64,000 bases of DNA, from NCBI RefSeq assembly GCF_907164915.1, contig NW_025919521.1, positions 1 to 64,000 of the forward strand, given 5' to 3'. A model generated the notes under the pieces. That model did not search any database. It was not told where the DNA came from and was given only the letters and a program-made list of their open reading frames with translations. A program made the position numbers and the translations under genes. Each line of letters opens with the position of its first letter. Position 1 is the first letter of the stretch. This stretch comes from Impatiens glandulifera. Lineage: Eukaryota; Streptophyta; Magnoliopsida; Ericales; Balsaminaceae. Shown here in pieces: positions 10,306-23,200 of this stretch.

Positions 10306-13300
10306 ATGTTAGAAAACCAAGGCAACAACATGGAAGTGGATACCTTCGACTCCCGAGAGGTCGTCTTGTCAGTTTGTAACAACATAAACAAAAATGAAAC
10401 CGCCCTTAATCCTGTATCCAACGTCAATCCCGGCAATAAACCAAAGAGGTAGGTTAATCTTATTGTGTTTATATATTTTCTACTAATTTTATACCCGTTG
10501 ATTCTATTTATTTAGTTGAATACTGATTTATGTTATCCCACTAAAAATAATGACTTCGAGGTTTAACTTGCTTACATATGAAAGGAAGAGAAAGAGAAAT
10601 ACGAAGACGAACACAAAGACGAATACGAAGTCATCGACTAATCAGTTTTCACAGTTGTTGTCGAAGCTACTGATATTGCTGCAGGTACTACACATGTTGA
10701 TGAGATTTTACCACCACATTTTCCCCCCAAAAAACCAATGTTATTCCTACATCCACTCCACTAGTCGATGAAGAGTTACAAGCACCACCCCAGAAACCAC
10801 TAATATTGCTCCATCTACTACACCAGTCGATGAAGATTTACCACCATCTCCCCAAAAAACCAAAACCATCAAAAAAAGGAAAGTGGCATTTCTAACAAGA
10901 TCATCCCTTCATGGACTTTATCAAATGATTCCTAAATTAAGCGTAGAATAGAGGGAAGATGTGAAGCAAATCGGGTTTGGTTCTCTTCTTACATTGGGTG
11001 TCTCCACTTGCCCGGGGCATTTTTCGAGACACGTAATCAAATCTTTTGACCCGGATAAGAGTTCTCTAGTATTGGCCTACGGTGAGGAGATCCTTATCGA
11101 TAAAGATCTCGTCCAACTCGTGATGAACCTCCCGAGAGGGCCAATGAACGTAGTTGAGTTTGCTGGGGGAGACAAGACTAAGGACCCTGATTTTTTTAAT
11201 TTCTTGAGGGATTGGAAGACCAGATGGACCGGGGAAGACTCAAAAGCTCCTAAAACACTTTCTATGATACCCAAGATATTAAGTAACACAAATGCAGACA
11301 GCAATTTTAAAATCGACTTTGTTGTCTCAAGTTTTTTATGTCCAGTTCAAAATTCACGAGCCAGGTAAACATGTATTCAAACCTATTATATATCTAATTG
11401 TATTTGTGATTACTCACACATGTATTTTATTCAATTCAGGTTCAAAATTCTCAAATTCTTAATGAATGTTGATAACATAAAGGAGCTGAACTGGTGCCAC
11501 TTCACACTACAACGATTGGTTGAAAGTGTAAGAAGTTGGAAAGAAAAAGAAAGTAAAGATAAAAATCCATATTTTGATGGACCTCTAACCCTTTTATTGG
11601 TAAATAATTCCTCTCTTGTATATGATTTATAATTATAGGTATCAAATATTTACTAACATGTTTCCCATTCCTTTACTCCAGATTTGCTACCTAGATGGTG
11701 TTTTTGTGGAAGGTGTACGCCAGCCTTATGAAAGGAAATTTCCATTCATCTCTTGTTGGGATGACATCACATTGTTAGAGTTTACCACCTTAGAAGCTCG
11801 TGTCGGGGGTTTTGGGCTGGGCAGGGCAAGGGCGCGCCTAGCAGATAAAGAACATGAGAATCCAGTTCATTTGGTGGAAGTAAATGAAGACGGTGATGAG
11901 GTATGTGGAAACAAGAAATTGACTCACATTTGTCTATAATTTCTTGTTTTCGAGACTAATAAAATATGTTTTTCATAATCTACAGATGTTGACATCTAAA
12001 ATCCTGCAAACTTTTAAAGATACAACCCAACAGCTTAATTACCTATCAGGGGAGTTGGAGAAACGCAACATCGATCCGAAACCTTTTTTTAGGCTGGTTT
12101 CCTGAACCTAAGAGAGTCTGAAGGGTTCATGAAACACTTGAAGGTGGTGAATGATGCTGAGGTTCGTGTAAGTGGGGAAGATCCTCCAAGTGAGGCACAT
12201 GGGGACACTTTAGAGAGTGCGGGCTTGAAAATCAGTAGTCCCCTGGTTGAATACACCTGTGAGAATGCAGTTGAGGAGAATCAAGATAATCTATCACCCC
12301 GTACAACACCGAATGATATTGAGAATTCAGTTGAGCACAATGAAGATAATCAGTCACTCCCTGTTCAACCGAAAGATCTTGAGGATGCAGTTCTGCACAA
12401 TGAAGATCAGTCACTCCCTGTTCAACCGAAAGATCTTGAGGATGCAGTTCTACACAATGAAGATCAATCACTCCCTGTTCAACAGAAAGATCTTGAGGAT
12501 GCAGTTCTGCACAATGAAGATCAATCACTCCCTGTTCAACAAAAAGATCTTGAGGATGCAGTTCTGCCCAACAAAGCTTAGTCACCCCTTGTTGAACCAA
12601 ATGATAAGGGTGAACGGAAGGAAGAGGTTGAGGAAAACAAAGCTCAGTCATCCACTGTTGAACCAAATGATCAGGGTGAAGGGAAGGAACAGGGTGAGGC
12701 TTCTAAAGCTATTGAATATTCTGAAGATGAAGATGATGGGGGGGGGGACGCGTCAACATTAGAGACTATCCTAAGAGGAAGATTACAAAAATTCCAGTGC
12801 ACCTTCGATCCCCTTACATGAAAGAGGTTGCGGATAAGTTGGACCACAAAATAACCAACAAGGAATAGAGATTGACCGATTTTGTGTTTTCTGAAGACCT
12901 AGCTGAAAGGTATGTTACTTAGCATGCTTTTAGAAATTTGAAATATGAAAGTAGTTATGTTCTTCTAAATGAATCTATTTTGCAGTGACGTTCTGTACGA
13001 AGGTCCACCGGGTAATATTACCCGTCAACTATTTCAAACAATGAAACTGCAGGAAGAAATTGCGAGCGAAGTGGTGGACGCTTGGGCCATACTTTTGCAC
13101 TACAAATTCAGTAGGTTTCCAAGGCATGAACAACAAATAATTTGTTTTTCATCAATATCACATGTAAGTGTTTCTCTTGTTTTTGTGCTATGTATCCTTC
13201 AATGTACTTGACTTTGATACTCTAGACTTATTTTGCAGGTTAATCTGCAGTTTACTTGCTTCGAAATTTGCCAAGCCCTTGAAGAAGACATGATAAACTT

Positions 13301-13939
13301 CAATGTCACAAAAGAAGACCTAATTTTCGCTGACCTGGTATGTACATATCCCTCAATTCCAATTAACGAGTATGCAATCAAATAATAAATGTTTGTGTTC
13401 TTTTTACAGATATTCCTACATGTCGTCCATGCCCGTCATTTCTTTCTTGTATGTGTGAATACTGCCTCTAAGTGAATCGATATACTAGACAACTCCGTTT
13501 GTCCACATAAAATGAAAGTTCTGGACAAGTATACGAATTTGAAGAAACACGTCAATAGTTTTTGGACTTTCTTGGAAAGGCAAGGCCTAGAAATAATTGC
13601 TGCAAAAGTTAAAAAATACAGGATACGACCCCAAAGCTGAAATGGCAAGACAATACAAACAAGAAAGACTTTGGTGTATATTTAATGAGACATATGAAAA
13701 CATATAGAGGAGCGGTGAATGATTGGGATATTGACATCAACGAAGAAAATGTAAGTGTTATACTATATGTTAGTCTATGACATTTAAAAATTTTATATGT
13801 TCTTATACTTTCTCTTGTTCTTTTGAAGGCCGAAGAAGTTTTGAGTACATTGAGGATCAAATATTTATACAGAATTCTTATGTCTGAGCACAATGTCAAT
13901 AGGTTTAAGTTAAAGAAGACAATTAGATCAAGATTTTAG
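10306..13939 (+). pseudogene. Ulp1-like (C48 cysteine protease family) MULE gene 1, decayed
   Basis: Nine or so exons can be followed by GT..AG borders: 10306-10448, 10585-11364, 11440-11599, 11682-11900, 11986-12909, 12986-13163, 13239-13337, 13410-13750 and 13829-13939. The N-terminal part (VKQIGFGSLLTLGVSTCPG.., then LAYGEEILIDKDLVQLV, LPRG) is the domain found in plant mobile-element Ulp1 proteins. The middle has a 19-residue acidic repeat. The C-terminal protease part shows the His motif VHARHFFLVCVN and Asp motif IDILDN, then WQDNTNKKDFGVYLMRH. The catalytic Cys of the family's DCG motif is Phe here. Lesions: TAG near 10948 (SVE*REDV), frame changes near 10.7 kb, 12.1 kb and at the G run 12738-12747, TAG near 12580, TGA near 13474. 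Ulp1 proteases cleave SUMO; this copy cannot be active. Confidence 0.8.
12325..12582 (+). repeat. 57-bp coding minisatellite in Ulp1-like gene 1
   Basis: About four and a half copies of a 57-bp unit encoding DQSLPVQPKDLEDAVLHNE. The unit is a multiple of three and keeps the frame, so it grew while the gene was still coding. The strand-opposite open frame over it is a shadow. Confidence 0.85.
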
Positions 13940-14051
13940 AGATTTGTATGTGTTATACGGAATTATACTTATACAGAAATTCTTATGTGTAACTGGTCAA
14001 TTGACATTAGTGTACTAATGTAATTTATGGAATTATAACTTAATTAATTTA

Positions 14052-14612
14052 TTGATGTTTCTTATGTCTTCTAGTACCCATATTTTTAAATTCAGAAACG
14101 AAGATATCTTTGTAACTATATGTTTTCAAATTCATAAACGAGGATATCTTCTTAACTATATATTTTCAAATTCAAAAACTAAAATATCTTCTTATGTCTT
14201 CTTGTACCCATATTTTGAAATTCAGAAACGAAGTTATCTTCGTAACTATATGGTTTCAAATTCATAAACGAAGATATCTTCTTAACTACATATTTTCAAA
14301 TTCATAAACGAAGATATCTTCTTATGTCTTTTTGTACCCATATTTTAAAATTTAGAAACGAAGATATATTCGTAACTATATGTTTTCAAATTCATAAACG
14401 AAGATATCTTCTTAACTTTATATTTTCAAATTCAAAAACGAAGATATCTTCTTATATATTCTTGTACCCATATATTTAAATTCAGAAACGAAGTTATCTT
14501 CGTAACTATATGGTTTCAAATTCATAAACGAAGATATCTTCTTAACTATATATTTTCAAATTCATAAACGAAGATATCTTCACAACATGTAATGCCCCTA
14601 CCGGAGTTATGT
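14052..14612 (+). repeat. ~130-bp higher-order repeat of AACGAAGATATCTTC palindromes
   Basis: Four units of about 130 bp start with CTTATGTCTTC(T)TGTACCCAT (about 14060, 14190, 14321, 14450). Each holds three ~42-bp submodules of ACGAAGATATCTTC plus TTTTCAAATTCATAAA. The perfect core GAAGATATCTTC is a 12-bp palindrome. It is a local variant of the element-wide GCGAAG palindrome. Confidence 0.88.
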
Positions 14613-14682
14613 AAGGATGTGAATTCATGAATGAAAAATCATTTATTACTTCAACAGTAGCTGCTGATAAACATCATTACTC

Positions 14683-14685
14683 TCA

Positions 14686-14775
<90 letters not shown>

Positions 14776-14776
14776 A

Positions 14777-14844
<68 letters not shown>

Positions 14845-14845
14845 C
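14683..14845. repeat. (ACTCTC)n hexanucleotide microsatellite
   Basis: About 27 units of ACTCTC with one interruption (ACTCTA near 14774). The open frames over it (Leu-Thr or Arg-Val repeats) are artefacts of the repeat. It lies about 100 bp upstream of the DUF7745-like gene, in the position of its promoter or 5' UTR. Confidence 0.97.
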
Positions 14846-14941
14846 TCTCTTTCTGTTTTGACTCTCTCCTTCCCAAATCTCTCTTTACCGGTGTCTACAC
14901 TAGATTCATTCTCTTTATTCATTTAGTGTAATACTCATAAG

Positions 14942-16106
14942 ATGGAGGTAGAGATGGACCCAGACATGCTGGTTTTATCGCAGCAACAACTGGAGCGATA
15001 CTTAAGTCTGATCAACGATGACCCTATCCCTTTTAGTGTCTATCATGTAGATGAGATTCTACCTCTTTTACGAATAAACGTTCACGACGGAATGATGTCC
15101 CACATGCAAAGCAGATGGAATACGCAGACTCGTTCTTTTGTTATTGGGGAAATGCACATATGCCCGACGATTGAGGAGTTCGCTTCAATCCTTAGGTGTG
15201 GGAGTCTTGCACTCATGATTTTGCCTGTCAATCATGAACCTAATATTGCATTCAAAATTTGCCAAAGCTTCTATGGAGGTACAATGTTTGACGCTGTTTT
15301 GTTTACCCTCCAACATGGATTTCTCAATATGACAAACATAGACGAGTACATTTGGCGTGTCTAGGGAGCTGAGAGGACCATCAGCCACACACAAAGCAAA
15401 TTAATCATGCTTGTGGTTCTTGCTCATTTTTTTTGTGTCCGGCTGCAGGATGACGGCTTTCGGATAGGCTCCTGGAGGTAGTTCCTGCACTGATGGGAAA
15501 CGCCCCAAAATGGCTAGCCTTGTACTTGCTGAGACACTCCTTGGTCTTAACGAATTTGTCCCAGAGGCAAATTACTATTCCCGTCATGGATCACCTTTGG
15601 TTCTTTACCTCTGGTTGTTAGACAAATTGCATTGGTTTCCCCGTCCTTCAATTCCCTACCCTTCCTTTGCAAATCTACAATTGCAAAGGGTCGCTGGAAT
15701 CGTGCTTCAGAATTCTATTTCTGATATTCACCCAATTCGGTTCATTGTTTCGTGGTATCTCTTTAGTCAAATGATGTACGATATGAGGGGTTCTCCATTC
15801 ATCATTGTGTTGGGCCTGGAGGGATCTACCTCCTACTACACAACAGTCATATATAGACAATTTGGCCTACGGAATCCCCTACCTTCGAATGGACTGAATC
15901 CTCTGGAGGACTTGATGCATATTCCTCATCATCTTTACCTACAGTACACTTCAATAATAGAAAATTCTCTTACGGTTTCATTCCCCAATCGATGGATCAA
16001 TGCTGTGAACGAAGCAATTCAGCTATACATTCCACCCGTCATCGAACAAGAGGTCGTGTCGATGACAATGCCGATTGACGAGTCATCCTATGATGAATCA
16101 GACTAG
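14942..16106 (+). pseudogene. plant mobile-element gene resembling DUF7745, frame-broken
   Basis: Two open segments belong to one gene: 14942-15364 (140 aa) and about 15510-16106 (198 aa), in different frames. The first has RWNTQTRSFVIGEMHICPTI followed by EEFASIL, the W..F..GE..ICPT.EE.A pattern of the plant DUF7745/plant-mobile-domain-like families. The second has VLAETLLGLN (family LAETFRSLN) and ends in an acidic tail DESSYDESD. Between them lie TAG at 15362, TAG near 15478 and at least one indel. The first ATG after the microsatellite is used as start. Role unknown; such genes are usually found in transposons or as domesticated relatives. Family naming is from memory of the pattern and is moderately sure. 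Confidence 0.6.
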
Positions 16107-16317
16107 GGCTTAATTATATTTTGAACTACTATTTGGTTGCTTAATCTGTGTTGTAATTATGTAAACGGATTATGAAATGTTTTTGTGTAGTAATTATATT
16201 CTGAAGTTATATAATTCGAATCATTGTCGTTATGTTTGATTGTTTGATTGCAATATGGATGTCATTTTCAATTCAAACTATAATGTAAAACACCTAATGT
16301 GTTCATGTAAACCCCTT

Positions 16318-16620
16318 ATAATGATATAACGAAGATTTGTTCGCTTCATATAACTGTATCTAATGAGTAAAACGAACGAAGATAGCTTCGTTTGTATGTT
16401 AGTGTATTACTTTTAACCAGGTGCTTGAGAACGAAGAATAATTCTCCTGATAATTTTATTTAAATAATATTGTATTGTTAGTTTGTTTATTAAACCAACC
16501 AGTATTAGGGAACGAAGTCCAATTCGCTTGTTACTAAGATTTGACAACGACAACAGTGAACGAAGATGAATTCGCTTGTAAAATAAATCCCATCCATGGT
16601 TAAATGATTGAAGAAGCGCC
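16318..16620. repeat. short array of CGAAG palindromes
   Basis: Successive variants ACGAAGATTTGTTCGCTTC, ACGAAGATAGCTTCGTTTG, AACGAAGAATAATTCTCC, ACGAAGTCCAATTCGCTTG and ACGAAGATGAATTCGCTTG, more diverged than the arrays near the ends. The stretch 16621-16950 is AT-rich with no gene. Confidence 0.75.
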
Positions 16621-16958
16621 AAAACATTTTACATTACATGTCCCTTCAGCTTACAATTATGGCAATGATTGCAATTATGGGAAACGTATACTTAGCCAGA
16701 ATTACATATTATATATTATTTCTTATTTATTCATTCGTTATTTTATAAATGTTTAATGAAATCTGAATTAAAATATATATAACAATTATTTTTTATAATT
16801 CGATGAACTAAATTTCATTACAACGTTTCATAAACATTTCCACGTTTCATAAACATTTCTACATTATAACAATATTCATCTCCATTGAAGCGACCACAGC
16901 GGACCTCTCACGCATAACTGTGGTCATACACCTGTTGAGATATCTCTTGAGATGTTTT

Positions 16959-17201
16959 CTATCCCAGGGAATCTCCTAAAGCCGGCTCTTCCCACCAGCA
17001 GTGGACACGTATGATCTTCATTTGATCAGTAGTTTCTACTTGACGTTTGAAGAATTTGTAGTAACTGAAGATGTTTTCCACCAGTTGATCTTCATTGATG
17101 AAGTTTTCCACCACATAGAATCTCCCAAAGGATAGATCCCAACAAAATATCTTAAACAAACACACACTCACAATAACAATGCTCGTGCTCACGAATTTCA
17201 T
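16959..17201 (-). CDS. small hypothetical protein with N-terminal hydrophobic segment
   Basis: About 80 residues, starting at ATG 17201 (an upstream TTG also extends the frame). Residues 1-20 (start MKFVSTSIVIVSVCLFK) look like a signal peptide or membrane anchor; the rest is polar with Trp-Trp near the C-terminus (HCWWEEPALGD). A TATA-like TATAAATATA lies at 17229-17238, about 30 bp upstream on the coding strand, which supports transcription. I do not recognise the protein. It lies inside the MULE and could be captured host sequence. Confidence 0.4.
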   Translation of the reverse strand: MKFVSTSIVIVSVCLFKIFCWDLSFGRFYVVENFINEDQLVENIFSYYKFFKRQVETTDQMKIIRVHCWWEEPALGDSLG

Positions 17202-17228
17202 GTAGACCAAGATTATTTATGTAATCCC

Positions 17229-17238
17229 TATATTTATA
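17229..17238 (-). promoter_or_regulatory. TATA box of the small minus-strand ORF
   Basis: TATAAATATA on the minus strand, about 30 bp before the proposed ATG. That spacing leaves little or no 5' UTR, so the true start of translation could be further downstream. Confidence 0.4.
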
Positions 17239-17289
17239 GCAAATAGAAAAGTTTTTTTTTTTAAATTGAATATCTATGCATTCAGAGAA

Positions 17290-19640
17290 AGTAATTTTTC
17301 CTTGATCAAATATCAAATCGGACCAGTCTGCAGTCCTTTTGTCACATCATTCATAATTTATATTTTATTAATGAAAAAGTAATAACAATAGCATTAGGTT
17401 CTCTTTGTGTGTTTTGTATAAAACCCCAAATTTTATCAAAAACACGCTCAATCTTCTAATCATAAATCAAATAATTCAATATTTTAATTAACATTATGTT
17501 AAATAACAAATTATTTCTATATAAATAAAATTATATTTAATAAATAAGTATAAAATTATATTAAATATAATATTATTTTTATATAAAGAAAATTATATTA
17601 AATATAAATAAGATTTAAAATATATTTAATTAAAAAAATTCAATTGAAGCGCCAAAACATTTTAATAACCCACAAATTACCAAAATTAACATGAATTTTA
17701 TATTTCCGTTTAGTTAATATTAAATAAATTAATTGGAAATGACATGCAGCGAAAAATCTTCGCTCAAATGACTTCATTCATATTTTTAATTTTGTAATGA
17801 AATTTTTATTTACGGGGAGACGTTCAGGAGCGAAGAAATCTTTGCTTCAATCATTTTTAACCTGTCCTTCATTTAACCCCCCAACCCACCCATGAGAAGA
17901 CCGTTTGCTTTTCATGGAAATACACTTACCTTGTATGTAAAGCCCAAAATTAACATTAATTTTATATTTCTTTTTATTAAATATTAATTCAATTTATTAA
18001 AAATGACATGCAGCGATGAAATCTTCGCTGCAATTACTTCACTCTTATTTTCAATTTCTTTATGAAATTTTTATTTATGGGGAGACGCTCATGAGCGAAG
18101 AAATCTTCGCTTCAATCATTTAGAACCCGACTTTCGTGTAAACCCCCCAACCCACCAATGAGAAGACCGTTTGCTTTTCATGGAAATACACTTACCCATG
18201 TATGTAATTACCAAAAGTAACATGAATTTTATATTTCCATTGATTAAATATTAAATAAATTTATTGGAAATGACATTCAGCGAAGAAATTTTCGCTAAAA
18301 TTACTTCATGTTTATGTTTTAATTTTTTATTAAATTTTTATTTACGGGGATATGCATTTTCTAAAAAGTAAATTTCTCGTGATCATCAAATATCAAATTA
18401 GACTAGTTTGCAGTCCTTTTGACAGGACACGTCATTCATAATTTATATTTTATTAATGAAAAAGTAACGACAATACCATTAGATGTTGTTTGATCTTTGT
18501 GTGTTTTTGTATGAAATCCCAAATTTTTCCAAAAACACGCTCAATCTTCTAATCAAAAATCAAATAATTCAATATTTTAATTAACATTATATTAAACAAT
18601 AAATTATTTCTATATAAATAAAATTATATTTAATAAATAAGTATAAAATTATATTAAATATAATATTATTTCTATATAAAGAAAATTATATTAAATATAA
18701 ATAAGATTTAAAATATATTTAATTAAAAAAATTCAATTGAAGCGTTAGAACATTTTAATAACCCACAAATTACCAAAATTAACATGAATTTTATATTTCC
18801 TATTATTAAATGTTAAATAAATTAATTGGAAATGACATGCAGCGAAGAAATCTTCGCTCAAATGACTTCATTCATATTTTTAATTTATTTATGAAATTTT
18901 TATTTACGGGGAGTCGTTCAGGAGCAAAGAAATCTTCGTTTCATTCATTTTTTACCTGTCCTTCATGTAAACCCCCAATCCACCCATGAGAAGACCGTTT
19001 ACTTTTCATGGAAATACACTTACCCTTGTATGTAAAGCCCAAAATTAACATGAATTTTATATTTCCAATTATTAAATATTAATTCAATTTATTAAAAATG
19101 ACATGCAGCGAAGAAATCTTCGCTAAAATAACTTGATACTTATTTTTAATTTTTTAATGAAAATTATAATTAAGAGGAGATGATTTACAGTGAAGAATTT
19201 TTCGCCTCAATTATTTCTAACCTGACGTTCATGTAAAACCCCCTACCCTCTCATGAGAAGACCGTTTAGTTCTCATGTAAGTACACTGACTCATGTATGT
19301 AAAGACCAAAATTACCATGAATTTTATATTTCCATTTATTAAATATTAAATAAATTTATTGGAAATGACATTCAGCGAAGAAATCTTCGCTCAAATTACT
19401 TAATTTTTATTTTTAATTTTTTAATGAAATATTTATTTACGAGGATATGCATTTTCTTAAAGTAAATTTCCGTGATCATCAAATATCAAATTATATTAAA
19501 TATTAAATTATTTCTATATAAATAAAATTATATTTAATACATAAGTGGAAAATTAAATTAAATATAATATTATTTATATATAAAGAAAAATATATTAAAT
19601 ATAATTGAGATTTAAATTATATTAAATTAAAAAAATAAAA
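17290..19640 (+). repeat. internal MULE palindrome array built on a ~1.08-kb tandem duplication
   Basis: A block starting TGATCAAATATCAAATCGGAC (about 17300) recurs near 18380 and in part near 19470, so the period is about 1.08 kb. Each block contains AT-rich sequence, then two or three GCGAAGAAATCTTCGC palindrome modules with CCCATGAGAAGACCGTTT. Orientation matches the left subterminal array. No gene is seen from 17240 to about 20240. Confidence 0.82.
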
Positions 19641-19779
19641 TGAAGCGCCAAAACCTTTTTGTCATGTCAATTCACCTGTCTTGTATGAAATAGTCTTAGT
19701 CTGTGTGAAACCCGTATACGGCAAGTCATTTCAACTGCTACCATTCAATCAAATGTCAATCCTTCAGATTGTATTATAT

Positions 19780-20060
19780 ATGTTAGATTTACTGAGCGAA
19801 GATTTCTTCGCTTCTTCCGCCTTTAAACGCGAAGAGTTGCTCGCCTTTTCAAATGTCTTTTTTTCATAATGCTGAATCATATAAAAGATTTTTTGAGCGA
19901 AGAATAATTCGCACAATCCGGCGTTCAACGCGAATAATACTTCGCCTATTCAAGTATCTTTTATTTTCATAATGCTGAATTATATGTTACATTTCATGAG
20001 CGAATAATGCTTCGCCTCATATGAAGTTCATGAAAAACTACTTATTCATGTTTGTAAAAA
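19780..20060 (+). repeat. palindrome modules immediately upstream of Ulp1-like gene 2
   Basis: GAGCGAAGATTTCTTCGCTTC, GAGCGAAGAATAATTCGC and GAGCGAATAATGCTTCGCC alternate with TTTTCATAATGCTGAAT repeats. They end about 180 bp before the gene's ATG, so they overlap its likely promoter. Confidence 0.75.
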
Positions 20061-20242
20061 CCGAAACGGGCTCATGAAAATACATTCACACTGAGCACGT
20101 ATTTAGAAAATAGAATATCTCAAGCCCGACTCCGGCCGTTATACCCCCAGGTTACTCTACTATTTGACCTAGTACTATCGTCTCCGTTCGTTCGACTCCG
20201 AATCCATTTCTCTTCTAGTTAGTATCTTCTGTTGCTGCGAAA

Positions 20243-23200
20243 ATGGTAAGAAGTGTTGACGGTTTCATGCGTTGGTCTTTTTCGTTTGCTTCTTTGAATT
20301 CGTTTGAATCTAAATGTGACTCTATCATTTCAGAATCAGGATTCCGATAAGCAAATAGTTCCATATACTGAATCGACGACGGAAGTTAACACACTGAGGT
20401 AATTACGCTAATGTTAGAAAATGTACATTTTTGCTTCATTTCTGATTATGTAGTTCATCGAATTTTTGGAATAAACGTATTGCACACATGTTAATGTAGG
20501 GTTAAACAAAGGAAAAGAAAACCCGAGGCATCAGGCACGCCCACGACACCATTGGATATTCTGGCCACAGCTGCTAATGAAGCACTTAATGATAACCAGG
20601 TTAAAAAGAAAAGAAGAAAGACTCTTGACCCTGATGTTGATTTTAAGAGCAGAACCTCTCCATCGCGCCTTCATTACCTGGTTAACAGGTTATCCGAAGA
20701 ACAAAAGGATGTTGTGAGGGACATAAGATTTGGTTTACTTCTTTCACTGGGCATATGAAAATGCCCACTTGAATTCTCACGGTGCATTGTGAGTCTCTTC
20801 AATCCCAGAAGGAGGAGCACCGTCCAACATAGTGGAGAGGAGATGCAGATTGATGAAGAGGATGTTCAATGTGTATTGAACATCCTTAGAGGGGAATTAG
20901 AAGTGGCAGAGTGTTTAGGAATTCGCACGGACGACAAGGAGTACAAGGACAATCTCACGGCGTGGAGAAGGAGATGGGGATTCGAGAACAGTGGAGGTCC
21001 TTCTACCTACAAAATGCCAGACAAAATTCTACAGAATACAGCCGGAGACAGTAACTTCAAGATGGAATTCGTGGTGTTTGTGGTATCTAGTTTTTTGTGG
21101 ACATCCCAAAATCCACAGTGAAGGTATACCCAAACAACCTAGCAATAATTCTGTAATTTCATTTCGAACTTCACTATCATGTTAAATTATTTGAGGCACT
21201 CCTTTTTTATATACAGATTCAAATTATTGAAATCCCTACAGGATATATCTAAAATTAAAGACTACAACTGGTGCAAGTTTACTTTAGACGGACTAGTTGA
21301 CAGTGTTTATAAGTGGAAAGAAAAAAAGACATCATATTTCCATGGACCACTAACGTTTGTTTTGGTGAGTATAGAAATTTATTTGCTGTAGGTAATATGT
21401 TTTTCATAATTTTTCCTTTAGTTTAACGTAATATATATTTGATTATGCTAATGTATCAGTTGTGCTACTTGGACCGGGTGGTTGAGTTCAAGGTAAACAG
21501 TCAGATCTCAAGGAATTTTCCTATTTTGGGATGTTGGGACGAGAAGAAGATGTACGACAGGGTTGATTATGAGGCTGCCCAGGGGGGGTTTGGACATGGT
21601 AGGGTAGTTGCTCGCATAGCCATTCCGAATGAGCAACCACCGATCCACAAAATGTGGAGCCACCACTACCAAGAGTTGGGGATGACATGACATCCAATCT
21701 TACTGAGTAGCCACCGATTCCACAAAATCTTGCATCATGTTTGAGGAAGGTTGCGGTCGCTGTAGAAGAATTGGCACAAGGGGCTAAATATCTAAATGAG
21801 ATGCACCAGATTAACGCAATTAAACTTGTACAATCTGCCTTTGAGCGATTTGCCACAGTACTAAACTCTCATTCAATCATGAGGGAAGGCTTACAAAGGA
21901 GCTTGGACAAGACAAAGCATCAGCAACCAAGAGAAAAAGGCATTCCTCCCACAACAGGATCCAACAAGAACACCATTACCCCCACTACCCAAACCAACAC
22001 CCAAGCCAAAGCCAACACCCTTCCTCCCAACACCCAAGCCAACACCAAAGCAATCACCACTCCAACAGCCCAATCCAACAAGAACACCATAACCCCCAAC
22101 ACCCAAACCAACACCCAAGTCAAAGCCAACACCCTTCCTCCCAACACCCAAGCCAACACTAAAGCCAACACCACTCTAACAGCCCAATCCAACAAGAACA
22201 CCATAACCCCCAACACCCAAACCAACACCCAAGCCAAAGCCAACACCCTTCCTCCCAACACCCAAGCCAACACCAAAGCCAACACCACTCCAACAGCCCA
22301 ATCCAACAAGAACACCATAACCCCTAACACCCAAACCAACACCCAAGCCAAAGCCAACACCCTTCCTCCTAACACCTAAGCCAACACCACAGTCAACACC
22401 ACTCCAACAGCCCAATCCAATAAGAACATCATAACCCCCAATACCCAAACCAACACCCAAGCCAAAACCAACACCCTTCCTCCCAACACCCAAGCCAACA
22501 CCAAAACCACCACCACTCCAACAGCCCAAGCAAACAAGAACAACATTACCTCCAACACCCAAACCAACACCCAAGCCAAAGCCAACACCCAAGCCAACAC
22601 CAAAACCATTCCTCCCAACACCCAAGCCAACACCAAAGCCATTCCTCCCAACACCCAAGCCAACACCACTCCAACAGCCCAATCCAACAAGAATACCATT
22701 ACCCCCAACACCCAAACCAACACCCAAGCCAAAGCCAACACCATTCCTCCCAACACCCAAGACAACACCCAAACCACCATCACTCCAACAGCCCAAGCCA
22801 ACCAAAACACCATTCCTCCCAAAATAGAAACCAACACCAAAACCACAACCACTCCAACCGCCCAAGACAAAGCCAATACCATTCCTCCCAAAACCGAAAC
22901 CAACACCAAAACCAGCACTCCAACAACCCAAGCCTTGCCTCCTACCCAAATTATTCAACAAACAGAAGAAATTGGACCATCAAAGGCCTTAAATGTCTGC
23001 AGAAAAGTCTCCCGAAATTTGAAAACGGATTGGTTAACAAATGTCATCAACACCGAAACCAACAACAACTCCCCTTCATTGGCGATAGTAAAAATTGAAG
23101 AAAATGCATCTCTAGTCTACCACCGTCACTTCAACCTTCCTCGTCTCGTCCACAAATGAAATTGAATGAATGACTTGGAGGATTGGAATTGCCTCCAGTA

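Noticed and set aside
14627..14926. Leu-Thr and Arg-Val repeat proteins
   Set aside because: They are translations of the ACTCTC microsatellite on both strands.
21891..22961. long Gly-Val-Leu-rich minus-strand frames
   Set aside because: They are shadows of the Asn/Thr/Gln/Pro coding repeat of Ulp1-like gene 2.
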